Below, piece by piece: positions 41,603 through 52,934 of a stretch of DNA of 64,000 nucleotides (the first letter of the stretch is position 1; each line of letters starts with the position of its first letter). Origin of the DNA: Nitzschia sp. pyKryTriq1 (Eukaryota > Bacillariophyta > Bacillariophyceae > Bacillariales > Bacillariaceae); the NCBI GenBank assembly GCA_956465555.1, contig OY101129.1, positions 186,001-250,000 of the forward strand. Reading direction: 5' to 3'. The notes under the pieces were generated by a model that saw only the letters and a list, made by a program, of their open reading frames with translations, had not been told where the DNA came from and made no database searches. Made by a program: the position numbers and the translations under genes.

Positions 41603-44283
41603 ATGAGACTGTCGACTGATCGAACGAAAACGCTATGCGGCTGGCTTATGGTCGGTCTAGTAGCAGCGTATCTTTGTGAGGGGAGTGCTGGGGGGCATGG
41701 GATGATTCGCCAGTATGGGGGTGGGAATCATAAGAGGGATGATGAGTTTGTGTCGACATTAGTGGGAACTGTCATTCCGCACACGTCAAAATTGAGAAAG
41801 GGGGCATCAAAATCAAAAATCAAAAATGTGGACGATGCTGGGGGACTCATCAATAGAAATAGGAACATCGACGGAAGGGGGGACGGCAGGACGGAACGCA
41901 GGCTAAAACACTCGAAAAAGAACTCATCGTCCGGCGATTCTCGGACAAACAACCCTACTGCAACACCATCTTTCCGTCCCAGTACATCGGCTTCGCCCAG
42001 TGTATCCAATGAGCCTACGGCTCCCACGGTGTCTCCGGCTCCTTCCATCACCGAATCTTCGGGTTCAGAACCGAAAGACACAGATCCACCATCGTTTCAA
42101 CCGTCGTCGATACCCTCAGATGTGCCATCGCTGGCCCCTTCCTTGAGTCATAGTCCGACGACGAGTTACACTCCGTCCACGGTACCATCTGAGAGTCCCG
42201 GCTCGAGTCCAGTGACACAAGTGCCTTCTAGTCTAGATGGATCCAGTCCGCCATCCGAATCGCCTTCTGCAATGCCAATGGCTGCGACCTCAACAGATCC
42301 ACCATCGTTTCAACCGTCGTCGATACCCTCAGATATGCCATCGCTGGCCCCTTCCTTGAGTCATAGTCCAACGACGAGTTACACTCCGTCCACGGTACCA
42401 TCTGAGAGTCCCGGCTCGAGTCCAGTGACACAAGTGCCTTCTAGTCTAGATGGATCCAGTCCGCCATCCGAATCGCCTTCTGCAATGCCAATGGCTGCGA
42501 CCTCAACAGATCCACCATCGTTTCAGCTGTCGTCGATACCCTCAGATACGCCATCGCTGGCCCCTTCCTTGAGTCATAGTCCAACGACGAGTTACACTCC
42601 GTCCACGGTACCATCTGAGAGTCCCGGCTCGAGTCCAGTGACACAAGTGCCTTCTTCTCCACCTCAACCACCGTCGCTGAGCCCAACCCTCGCAGAAACC
42701 AGTTCAGCCATGCCATCCGGCAATCTGCCCACAACCATAGGCAGTGGTATTCCTTCGAGTCTGCCATCGGATGAACCCAGTCTTATGCCATCCAGTATAC
42801 CGAGCTCCAGTATGCCCTCGGGGGTGCCTAGTTCTACTTCTAGATGTGAGGAGCTTTCGAGGACCGAGGCAATGACGGAGGAATTGCAACGAATCACCGA
42901 CGCAACGATTCTGTTAGATCCCACCACACCTCAAGGGCAGGCCCGTGAATGGTTATTGACGAATGACCCGGCATCCGTCGATCCCTGTACCTACACGACA
43001 CTGGAGCAGCGATATGCCCTTGCTACAGTCTACTACGCCACTCAGGGAGAAGAATGGATCAATAACACCGGATGGATAGTAGAAATATCCGAATGTGACT
43101 GGTATGAGGTAGTCTGCAATGAGGAATCTCTTGTCTTCAATTTGACCCTGGTGAACAATGATTTGAATGGCACCATTCCAGAGGAGATTCGAGTACTGAC
43201 ATCGATGGAATGGATGGATGTTTCGGAAAATTACATATCCGGCACCATTCCCGCTGGATTGGAGGAACTGTCATCTTCTCTTCAGACCTATCGGTGCGCA
43301 CGAAACGACATCACTGGCTCCGTTCCTGAAGTCCTGGGAAATATGGCATCACTTCGCGAGCTTGTGGTAAGCAGCTTCCCACGAGTCATTTTCTACCGAC
43401 CACTTGAATCTTGAGACTCACCTTCGTGACTGCATTTTAGGTTTCGGACAATAAATTGACAGGATTAATTCCAGTGTCTCTTTTCGGATTGCCCAACTTG
43501 GGAAGCCTTTTACTGGATGTCAACCAATTTCGAGGTGGGATCCCGATAGAAGTGGGTCGTTCAAATATTACAAAGTTTCATGTGAATAGTAACGAGCTGA
43601 CTGGCACATTGCCGGAAGAAATGTGGGACAATCTCAGATTTGAATCTTTACGGTTGGATCAAAATTCTTTTTCTGGCACATTGCCCGAAGCGATGGAGAA
43701 TTTAGCGAATCTGACTGAACTGAATTTGGCGTCCAATGGATTCACAGGAACAGTTCCGTTGGTGTTGGGTCGACTCTCGTCGCTGGTAACATTTTCGTTG
43801 GCGGATAATCAATTGACGGGAACTCTTCGCGACTTTTATTCGACTTTTGCTTCTTTGGAGACCTTGGACATGTCGCAAAACGATTTGACAGGGACCATTC
43901 CCTCACGGCTCTTTGAGCTCTCAACCGTGAAGACGATTGCATTGAACAATAATGGTCTCGAAGGACCGATTCCGACCAGACTTGGAAACGCAATCTCGCT
44001 AGAAAAGTTATCGTTGTATGCGAATGCTCTCACAGGACCTGTTCCCAGCATTCCGCCAAGAACTTTAGGCAGTCTTCGTGAAATGCTATTGCACGAAAAT
44101 CGATTGACTGGAACCATGCCCATCTCCATTTGTGAGTTGAGAGTACGCGAGTTTGGGGAATTGGACATACTCTGGGCTGATTGTGGGGCTGAGGCAATAC
44201 CTAGAATTGAATGCGATGATCCTGAATGTTGCACCATGTGTTTTCCAGCAGATTCACGGAATTTTGATTTGAGTGGATATTAA
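41603..44283 (+). CDS. Secreted leucine-rich-repeat protein with Pro/Ser-rich repeats
   Basis: Exons 41603-43366 and 43441-44283 (intron GTAAGC...TTTTAG, 74 bp) give 868 residues. A signal peptide (LCGWLMVGLVAAYLCEGSAG) is followed by a basic propeptide-like region and then a long PSxxPS-type domain (about 115-410) with three almost identical 71-residue units. The second half is an LRR domain with a TLEQRYALATVYYATQGEEW cap, a CDWYEVVC motif and about a dozen plant-type repeats of the form LxxLxxNxLTGTIPxxL, closing with Cys-rich CDDPECCTMCFP. This architecture is typical of large diatom families thought to sit at the cell surface or in the frustule environment. The Ser/Thr/Pro domain is a likely glycosylated stalk. 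No transmembrane helix or kinase domain follows, so it is predicted to be secreted or wall-bound. Confidence 0.9.
42081..42652 (+). repeat. 213-bp in-frame tandem repeat inside the LRR gene
   Basis: Nearly identical units start at CAGATCCACCATCG, at 42081, 42294 and 42507, exactly 213 bp (71 codons) apart; the third is cut short by a different sequence (CACCTCAACCACCG). Only a handful of base differences are visible between copies (for example GATGTG/GATATG/GATACG). Copy number is likely to vary between alleles. The antisense strand is also open across it, which is a by-product of composition. Confidence 0.92.
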
Positions 44284-44358
44284 ATAAACGTTGTCACAAG
44301 AGATAAGGGATACGGGTGATCTCCTTAAAAATAATATGCTGCTTATATACGTGGTACT

Positions 44359-45059
44359 TTATTGGAGTTCCAAAACACTTCGAGAGGAGGGCCGTCGCAT
44401 CAATGGTGTGGTTCTTGAATACGGTCTTTGTTTCAACGACGTCGATATTTTCGTTCGATTGTGTTGCGGTTCGTCGATAAACAAGCTAATGCAGGTTGCC
44501 GCTAGATACATAATATGTGCCACTCCTGTCCAAGAGCTACCATCTCCCATGCGGCACCCATACGTTTCACATAGTTCATTCCGCCACAAGAGTTGGACTA
44601 GCGCCAAGGAAAGTTGCATAGTAGCTCCAATGATATAGAAGACGGTATCCTTTTGTGGGATCGCATATGCCGAGTAGTGAACCACATTCAAAGCAAGTAG
44701 ACAGAGTGCCAAGGTGAAGGCGGAAATGGCACCTGCACGAGCTGGTCCAAAGGTTGAATCTTCTGCTGTTTCTGCTGTAAAAGGAAGGCATCCTTCCGAG
44801 GAATCCTTCAATTCGTAAAGAAACAATCCAAGGTTACCGCCTGATCCAGAAGGAATGTCATATGTGACAAGATCACAGCTGATAATGCCAAGGAAATTTG
44901 CAATGGCTACAAGAAAACAGAAGACAAATCAGCAATGGCAAAATCGATTTCAAAGACTACAATATAATCGTACTGAGTACTGTTGCTATAGCATTCCTCA
45001 CCTCCAAAGCCTAAAGTGCTGAAGACAAGAAGCTTCGCAGTCGATTCGTTAAAGACCAT
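44359..45059 (-). CDS. Four-pass membrane protein of unknown function
   Basis: Exons 45059-45002 and 44906-44359 join in phase to give 201 residues. The ATG at 45059 (MVFNESTAKLLVFSTLGFG) is used because the region upstream does not splice in frame to it; a donor at 45233 suggests a 5' UTR intron. Four hydrophobic segments are visible: AKLLVFSTLGFGAIANFLGI, AGAISAFTLALCLLALNVVH, FYIIGATMQLSLALVQLLW and GVAHIMYLAATCISLFI. A loop between the first two contains cysteines (SCDLVTYD, SSEGCLPF), and another carries CETYGCRMGDG. The basic Ser/Arg tail (MRRPSSRSVLELQ) would be cytosolic. It resembles small tetraspan families in layout only; no function can be assigned. It converges on the LRR gene with about 75 bp between them. 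Confidence 0.65.
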
Positions 45060-46422
45060 TTTGAAGTTGCTGCTGGATTTTGTTGTAAAGCAATTGAAGT
45101 GCACTGAATCTCTGTTTTCCAAAAATATGTGGGTCCTTACGAGGCATGAGGCATGATGGAACAAATTCGTCAATTCCCGTGAGAGGGGGGTGGGACCCGA
45201 CAATGGGATCCGAACCAGAAAAGTGAGACTCACCTCTGGCTCGCAAGATCCACAGCATGCGTTGAATCTTGGACCTGCCGGTCGACAAATTCGGTGACAT
45301 TATTTCTCTTATATGTGTATGCGCGTCCGCCTCGTCCTATGCAGGCGCGCTCGTGCTACAGTACTTGTACGTATGTACCGGTACTGTACCGGTGTACTGT
45401 ACCTGTGTACAGTACCGGTATGACCAGACCTACCACTGTACCATACCAGCAGTACCGGTAGACCAGGTGTACAGAAGCTGTTGTCGACCACCGTCTGTCC
45501 GGAGTATATACGTCATGGTGCATACGTCAGCCATTAGGATTGCTTCTCAGCCTCACAGCCAAGAGATTGATGAAGAGCAAGGAAGTAGAACCGTAATCTC
45601 TAGAGCTCACACTCTTCAAACACAACAGAAGCGCTTGACAGAAGTACACCACCCTGCTGTACGAGTAACATACCCAGTAGAGACCGTGGGTAGACACCAG
45701 GCGTACCGGGGTACAGTAGTACCTGGTACGTAGCTACCAGGTCTACCGGGGTACGCCCCGCCTGGTACATCCACGTACGCCGGGGGGGGAGGGCGGGCGT
45801 GTGTACCCGGTACCGAACACCGCCTGGCACCGTACAGAATGTACCGGTACCCACTCCCCAGGAGTCGTCACCAGAGGTACCGGTATTGTATGTACCGGTA
45901 CAGTAGACCTGGTACTCGGCAGAGTAGACATGATACTGTATGAGTACTGTTTGTACGAGTACCAGGCGCAGAGGCGCCTACCGGTAGACAGTAGACACCC
46001 CACACACCAGACAGAGCGCAGACACGATACGCCCAGCGTATGACGTTACGTCTACCCGATACCGGGACATACGAATACTTGTATGTATGTAGCTGTTCTA
46101 CTATTGTGGTAAATATCATCATGTTTGATGGTGCCGAGATGATAGGCGTTGTTTTAGTTTCAATAAACGCCTTCTTCAGGTCCATAGCGGTTTCGTTTGA
46201 TCTTCGAGCCATCATTTTTTCGACCCACACCCCACACATCATCAATCTTCTCACTTCACACACACCAAGCCATACCCATAGAAGATAGAGGGATTCTGGT
46301 TCCAGATCGATCAACATCTACCGGTACATTAGCAGCTGAAATTCGAGTACCAGGTACAGTACGAGTACTACCGACACCTACTTATACCTGGTACCGCAGC
46401 AGCGCAGCAACATCACCGCAGC
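45060..46422. repeat. Spacer dominated by GTACCGGTAC-type sequence
   Basis: A 1.36 kb spacer between two divergent genes. Blocks at 45358-45475, 45690-45990 and 46315-46395 consist mostly of GTAC, CCGGTA and CAGGTA words, with many overlapping palindromes. Short frames in either direction here are by-products of composition. Part of it must carry promoters for the four-TM gene and the HA-domain gene. Confidence 0.6.
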
Positions 46423-47846
46423 ATGAGCGGAGATGAAGATATTGCCGAAATCCACGGGGTGGATCCCACTCCGATTGACCACCCAGTCGACGATGAAGCT
46501 ATTGCATCGGCGGTCAATGCGACTGCCGCTGAAGTTGCGGACCACCCTGGCATGGATGATCATAATGCTACCGATACCGGTACCGGTACCCACGAGCAAG
46601 GCGAGAAATCGGAGCCGAACGACGGAGCGGGTGGCGATGGAATGCTTACTGGCGACGATTTGCAGCCCTCTGATCTCTATCCCCCCGCCAACAAGATTCC
46701 AAAGAAGCGCGCCCGACGGGTGGGCAAGGTACCGGCTGTTCGTAAGGTCCCTAAGCTGAACGATGGGGCACTTGTAGTCGATCCGACAACCCCCACGAGT
46801 CCTAACGGTATCGAGGCGGAGGGAGCTGAACCCAGTGCCACGATGCCAACCGAGGTCCTCCCACGTGTATTGTCGAAGCACGATGAAAAATGGAACGCCA
46901 TGTTTAAAGAATTGCTGGAATACAAGGTACTACCTGTAGTTGCGGGCTGAGGGCAAGGAAGGGTGGACACGGGTGTATCGTACGAGTAAAAGATCTTGTT
47001 TTCTCATTTTTTGCTTTGGTCACGACAGGAAAAACACAATACAACCAACGTTGCTCAATGCTACAGCGAAAACCATCGCCTAGGAAGGTGGGTACACTAT
47101 CAACGGGTCGAGTATTGGGTCTTTCAAGACACGGGTATGTAGTAGTTTGGATGAAGTATGTGGAGTTTTTCTCGAAGGTTCGACACTCACCGCTTTCCCT
47201 TTCGTCTCTCTTCCAACTATAAGGGGGCGGTAAGATTACACCAGAGCGTATCGGGCGACTGGAAGCTATTGGATTTGAATGGGATCCGCAAAGAGCCCAG
47301 TGGAACATGATGTTTGAAAAACTCCAAAAATTTAAAGCCGAAACTGGGAACTGCAAGGTGCCGAAGGTACGTAGTCGTCGTCGTGGGAATGAATGGAGCA
47401 TTCACTTCTAATGAATCAACTTTCGTAGGGATACACCAAAGATGCTGAATTGGCGAATTGGGTCCGAAATCAACGATTGGAACATGCCAATATGACGAAG
47501 GGCAAGAAATCGCGTATGACCGAAGAGCGATTCAAGGTATGTCCACTTTCATTATGTTTGCCCTTGAATCATTCTAATTTACTGACAACATTATTATTTG
47601 TGTGTCTCGTTCAAAAAGAAATTGGACGATATAGGCTTTAAATGGAGTGGTACCACCGCCAAGGGAAGGACTCCAGCAATCCCGAAGGCAACCAACAAGG
47701 ATAGTTCGGTGGCTGCCACAAACAATGTGAAGAGTGAAGAGTCTACCGAGCCACAAGAGCGTGACCCAACCGATAAGGGAGTGGACGAAACCCCAACAGA
47801 CGCCATCGCATTGGTTGACCCAGAAGGGGCTGTAGCGCAAGTCTAG
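46423..47846 (+). CDS. Helicase-associated (HA) domain protein
   Basis: Five exons, 46423-46926, 47029-47134, 47224-47366, 47429-47536 and 47619-47846, all GT-AG and in phase, give 362 residues. The first exon encodes an acidic disordered region with a basic patch (KKRARRVGKVPAVRKVPK) that could be a nuclear signal. The rest contains two HA domains, each about 65 residues, of the W-x-x-M-F-x-x-L form: KWNAMFKELLEYKEKHNTTN then RLGRWVHYQRVEYW, and QWNMMFEKLQKFKAETGNCK then ELANWVRNQRLEH. HA domains are very common in diatoms, usually without a helicase, and are thought to bind nucleic acid; that is general knowledge and not shown here. The C-terminus is a disordered tail. Confidence 0.88.
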
Positions 47847-48262
47847 TAGCACAATAATGTTAGAAATAGTCGTGTTAATGCCTATGGTCAATTACAAATG
47901 GTGCACTACTATGTGAAGATTCAGTCGTCATCTGCTCGCTGTTATTGCGACACTGGTGTTACAGTTCGTCCCACTCATAAACCCTAGCAACTATGAATGC
48001 CAACTTTGATTCAGTTATTTCCGTGGTGTGGTCTACGATCTACGCAGTACCAGTACCCGAGCTGGGCTGTCTGATGTGCCCCTTCCTGAAATACCATCAA
48101 CCTTGTATGTCTAATATGATCGGCCTATTGCCGGCTGACGACTCGGTATCAGGCCGAAACTCACAAATAATGAAAATGGATAGCAGACAAAAATCATTTC
48201 TAAAAGGACGATGCGATATACTCTATTACAAATCCTTTGCTTTTACTCTTAGTGTCGGTATC
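47847..48262. other. Convergent 3' flanks
   Basis: About 0.4 kb of unique sequence between the ends of the HA-domain gene and sulfotransferase paralogue A. No gene or repeat supported. Confidence 0.4.
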
Positions 48263-50025
48263 TCATCTCCTCGCTCCTTCCTCATGATCATGGTTTCGTC
48301 CCGACAAGGTTTCTAATTGTTGATAAATATCACCCGCAAACGTTTGGGCCGCTTCCACGACCTTTGGACTGGCCGATTGCCGTTTCGTTTCCCCATCTGC
48401 TTCAAAGCTAATATCCTGTTTGTTGCGTGCCTTGCTGTAATTTTGGCCTATCAATTTCATACGTTGAATCATTTGCGAATCGACAGGCACCCCGAAGTCA
48501 TTGGGTAGCAAGTCTTCCCAAATGACATCGGGCAGTTGATTGTAATTGATGAATCGCCCTTTTTGACTTCGTTCATGTTCTTGAATGGCGGACAGCGATA
48601 AGGCAGCCTTCAATCAAACAAAGACATGACAGTGCACGAAAAAACATAGGTGAGGACATTGACTGACGCCAACCAGCAATCTCCTACGCACATGGTGAAA
48701 CTTACCAAATGGGCGGCACAATATTCTTCTCTCGACAAAGTGCTTGGATCCCGTTCTTTGGAGTTGGCAATTTGCACTGTTAAGGAGGGCTGCGGATGAT
48801 TTATTTGCAATCGTAAACACACGGGCCGATCTCGGGAACGCATGATGCCCCCCACTTTCGATGGTACCAAATGCGATTGCATGACTTCCACAGTATCTCG
48901 ATACAAATACGTCCATGGAACATTAGGAAAGGCGGCCGTAAATGAATCCACAAACATGCTTCCCAAGGATGATATCTTATAAAAGACATATTGAGGTCGT
49001 TCCTTTCGGACGGTCCGTCCCGAAAGATAAAAGACATCTTGGATCAATTTGGTGTGCAGATTAGGATTACATGCATTGGTATCGCAGTGTGTTAAAGACC
49101 GCAAATGTACGGAATTTTCACTGTACATGCGAGTGTGTTCCGGTGAAAACCCCGCCAATAAGTTGGCCATCAAGGTGGATCCACACCTGGATTCATGAAA
49201 GACAACTCCCGTGGGTGGTACTGGCATAATCTCTTGGGACGAGGTGAGTTTATCATCATAGGCTCTTGCTTGTTTGGCCATATCCCATAAGTCGACCGTC
49301 GTCATGGTAGCATCGCAAAGGCTGGATTGTCGTATCAAATCATTAAACATGGGAACTTTGTGGGGTGCCTTTTCTTGTAGTTTCCAATCAATGTGACAGA
49401 ATTTGGCAGTGACTCCTCTGTAGGCATCAACCCCCTGAAGCCCGCTGGGTGGAATATTGATATCAATCAGTGTCAAATAGCCTTCCAAAACAGCATCCAT
49501 TTCCGTACTACAGATATAGGGGATGAAGGAAAAAGGGAAAACGAAGAATGAAGAAAGACATAATTGTGAAGGAGCAAAGCATGAGACGACATTTCAACAA
49601 AATATGGAAGGACCATATAATTTAGCATACAAGTGCACTCCTGCAAGCACAACTCGTGCTTCCCACGAGCCATGAGCTAGCAGCCGACATCCAACATCCA
49701 ACATCCAACATCCAACATCCAACAGTCAACCAAAACTAATGAACAACACGTACGTGGCTTTGTTGTGGTCCATTCTTTTCTTGTGCCGATCAGGTCGTCT
49801 TCGTACCCGAGAGCGTCCGAACTCGTCGACTTCAACATCGGGAACAAACATTCCCGCAAAGTGCGATTGATAAATGGTCGTCCCCATGACATACACCGCG
49901 AGAAAGCAAACGACATAGGCTGCCATTTTTGTTTGTTCCGAGTGTCCCGTCGACGCTTGCCCTCGCCTTCGCGAAATGCCAGGGACGTCCCCGGATCGGG
50001 AGCGTGAAAGGGTTGCCGGCGCCAT
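48263..50025 (-). CDS. Sulfotransferase-like Golgi protein, paralogue A
   Basis: Three exons, 50025-49754, 49507-48706 and 48607-48263, in phase, give 472 residues. A cytosolic Arg-rich N-terminus precedes a signal anchor (AAYVVCFLAVYVMGTTIY, about residues 35-52). The PAPS-binding P-loop-like motif is VVFHESRCGSTLMANLLAG, and the second cofactor motif is PWTYLYRDTVEVMQSHL; these match the 5'-PSB and 3'-PSB elements of sulfotransferases. The stretch KFCHIDWKLQ and the C-terminal NYNQLPDVIWEDLL are shared with paralogue B at 51.4-52.9 kb. Intron 1 contains a 7-bp (CATCCAA) repeat run. The product probably sulfates a glycan or protein in the Golgi lumen; the substrate cannot be read. Confidence 0.8.
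49689..49723. repeat. (CATCCAA)n seven-base tandem repeat in an intron
   Basis: About five copies of CATCCAA in tandem within the first intron of sulfotransferase paralogue A. Confidence 0.9.
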
Positions 50026-50629
50026 CTGAGCTAGGAGTAGGATACGAGACTTAAGTCGACTGGTAGGAGTTTCGTAGTAGAGTAGTCTAATAGGCAGAAA
50101 ATAAGGGAGGACTTCAAAGGAATCTGCTAAGATCTAACAGGAGTAAACCGTCATGGTCATGCCACTGGGGAAAAATAATGTGGCGGGACGAGATGCGCGA
50201 GATCCAAACAGTAAAATAATGTCCGCCGAGTCCGGTCGTGGACTCGGAGAATGACTGCGTGGTTCGACCTCCTCGACTTGAATGACTGCCCGGCGCTCGC
50301 TCAACGGACGACGGCGGGAATATTACTACACTGCATTTTTGGTAATAGACCTCGCGTGCTCGATCATGGCGTTGCGTTTTCCACGAAAAGCATCGAATGG
50401 CGCATCGACCATGGTGCGTGGAAGAACGCGTTGTTGGTTGGTATGCTGGTTGCTGGTTGGGTTGATGCGATCTGTTACAGTAGCTCTTGGCCTCACTTCT
50501 CACACATTACGACTATCTCGTACTCCTAGTCTACATTACGATATACATTCCGCGTTGCTCTCCTAAAGCAGTGTTGCCAAATCAACCCAAACTAACTCCT
50601 CCAACACCGCTGCGGTAGACTTTTGAGAC
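50026..50629. promoter_or_regulatory. Divergent promoter region
   Basis: A 0.6 kb spacer between the starts of sulfotransferase A (minus) and AP-2 sigma (plus). No extra gene supported; the frames seen here overlap on both strands without family signal. Confidence 0.35.
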
Positions 50630-51167
50630 ATGGTACGACACACGTTTGCATCAAGACTTCAAGCGCTCGTACAACTTGCACTCACCCCAGTCTTCTCTGT
50701 CGCTTCAGATTCGTTTCTTTCTCCTCCAAAACAGACAAGGCAAAACCCGCTTATCCAAATGGTACGTCCCGCCCCCCAACACCACGAGTTCTGGCGCCTC
50801 CACTACTGCCGAAACGGAAAAGGTCCGCATTGAAGCCGAAGTCCATCGCCTCGTCACGGCACGGGACAAGAAATACACAAACTTTATTGAATACAACAAT
50901 TACAAAATCATATATCGACGATACGCTGGTTTGTTCTTCACGATCGCGGTCGATGTTCAGGACAACGAACTGAGTTATTTGGAAACGATTCACCTGTTTG
51001 TGGAACTTTTGGATGCCTACTTTTCCAATGTCTGTGAGCTGGATATCGTCTTTAATTTCAACAAAGTCTACTCCATTTTGGATGAATTCATGTTGGCGGG
51101 GGAAGTGGAAGAAACATCCAAACGAGAAATCCTGGATCGTGTCAAGTTTTTAGAAAAGATGGAGTAA
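50630..51167 (+). CDS. AP2S1: AP-2 clathrin adaptor sigma subunit
   Basis: Two exons, where the first holds only the start codon: ATG at 50630-50632, donor GTACGA, acceptor CGCTTCAG, then 50709-51167. This gives [21 protein letters not shown], the highly conserved sigma2 N-terminus (MIRFILIQNRAGKTRLAKWY in animals). Further matches are [60 protein letters not shown] and [16 protein letters not shown]. Length is 153 residues against about 142 in animals; the difference is a Pro/Ser/Thr insertion after WYV ([16 protein letters not shown]). It is the small core subunit of the AP-2 endocytic adaptor at the plasma membrane. It lies between two sulfotransferase paralogues. A gene finder that demands a longer first exon would misplace the start. 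Confidence 0.93.
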
Positions 51168-51423
51168 AAAGAAGGGATTGGAACCATCGATCGATAGACG
51201 AGTTCAGGGAGAATACAGGACATGGTACATGAAGACTATCGAACTCTACATACCGAGCACCTGCACCGAGCACCGGGCAGCTATACAGTATGTCCGCCTA
51301 TGTTACACAATAGTGTTGTTGTTATCATCTGTGAATCATAGGGGTGATAGTCTCCACTACCAAGTAGTAGTGCCGGTGGGCACGAATTCGAATGGGCTAT
51401 ACCTAGGTAGACAGCCAACTTTC
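51168..51423. other. Short convergent 3' spacer
   Basis: About 250 bp between AP-2 sigma and sulfotransferase B. No gene seen. Confidence 0.35.
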
Positions 51424-52934
51424 TTATTCTAGTATTCTAGGCCGATGCGCCGCCAGTCGATCAAAGGAGGGTAGCAAGAACTTCGCGGCCGCGTCCTTGA
51501 CTTCTGGAGACGCCGCCTTTTCCTTGGCTTCTGAATCGTCTTTGAATTCGCGATGTCGACTGCCCACACCCTTGCTATAGTTTTGTGAAATGGCTCGAAT
51601 GTTTTCAATTTCCTGTGCCGTCAAGGGGCGACCCATGACTTTGGGCAGAATAGTAGTATGCAAAATGTCCGGAAGAGACTCGTAATTGACAGGAATACTG
51701 ATATCGTTCAACGAAGCAACGGCGGATTCGGTAATGGCTGCCAAATGGACAGCACAATATTCCACCATGGACAATTCCGACCGGGGATCGGAAATTCCGT
51801 GTTTGGCAGCCACCGCTTTAATTTCAGGAGGCGGACTGGGTCTGCTGCGCATACAGTTGGCTCTTCCCATCAGGAGAGGATCGTCTTTGACATGACTCAT
51901 GACGACTTGCACGGGATCCCGGTAAACAAACATCCACGGCTGAGTGGGAAAGGCTTCTTGAAAGACTTTGAGGTTCTTGGTCGTTGCAGATTGGAATTTG
52001 AAAAAGACGCGTTCTTCCAATGGATCATTGGAACGACTCATCAGATACAGGGTATCTCGTAATACTTGCGCGGCTTGGGCCGGTGTGCAGCGAGAAAAGT
52101 TGCGACCACAGACACTATTCAGAGCGATCGAAGGAGGTTGAGCTTCACTGTAACTGCGATGTTTGGCGGGATCCATCGCTGCTACAGCATTGGCGACCAA
52201 GGTGCTTCCACAACGGCTTTCATGAAACGTTGCAATGGTAAAGTTCAACACTTTGGGGGTTTGAGAAGAAGTGGAAGTAGCGCCATTGACTTGGTCTTGA
52301 TGGCGTGCCAAGTCGGCGACTTGTTTCAAATTTAAAGTATATTGATGACTTTCGCAATCTGCCGACTGTTCTACCAAGTGTCGGAACATTGGGACTGTAG
52401 AAGAGAATGAATATTAGTAGTTGCCATCCGAGTATCAATGCAGTGGGTCGAGTATTCGAACCGTACGGATGAAATGGAGCAAGTTCACATCTCCAACATG
52501 TAGTACGCACCTGCCGAAGGATCCTTTTTCCGCAAGGTCCAATCCAGTTTGCAAAATTTGCCATACACTCCAGCATAGGAATTCGGAGGCGCTCGCAATA
52601 GTTCTTCTTCCACCACCGTCAGATCCACCAGTTGCAAGTCGGCCGCCAGGACTTCCTTCATGACCTGCGCTTCATCTTTATGATCCCCAAACTGATTCTT
52701 ATACGAGTGACGAAATTGGTGAGCCGTTTCTCCGACTGCCTCGTCACGAGCATGGCGGCCGCCCCGAGGATCACGCAACAAGCGACCACTAGGCTCCTTT
52801 CCGGATCCCCCGAGTGGAACGGGGAGGACGCCCATCCAGCACAAGAGGAAGACGCCAACCACGATCCCCGAGCCCACCATGGCATAACGTTTGGCAGTCT
52901 TGCGACGAGCAGCGCGTCCATTATTGCCTTTCAT
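51424..52934 (-). CDS. Sulfotransferase-like Golgi protein, paralogue B
   Basis: Exons 52934-52511 and 52394-51424, in phase, give 464 residues. The start at MKGNNGRAARRKTAKRY opens a basic cytosolic tail, and a signal anchor follows (MVGSGIVVGVFLLCWMGVLPV). The catalytic region has ATFHESRCGSTLVANAVAAM (P-loop-like) and WMFVYRDPVQVVMSHV (3'-phosphate site), plus a Cys-rich NSVCGRNFSRCTP loop. It shares with paralogue A the GKFCKLDW/AKFCHIDW motif, the VPMFRHL/VPMFNDL junction after the first or second intron at the same codon position, and the SQNYSKG/GQNYSKA element, so the two arose by duplication. AP-2 sigma sits between them on the other strand. The substrate is unknown; a secretory-pathway sulfotransferase is the likely role. 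Confidence 0.82.

Noticed and set aside
42441-42767. Antisense genes inside the LRR stalk
   Set aside because: The antisense strand is open because of the regular Pro/Ser codons, and the same frame repeats with each 213-bp unit; it is a shadow.
45234-45300. MSPNLSTGRSKIQRM as the true start of the four-TM protein
   Set aside because: Its donor is in phase 1, but the visible acceptor upstream of 45059 does not lead into the conserved frame; a 5' UTR intron is simpler.
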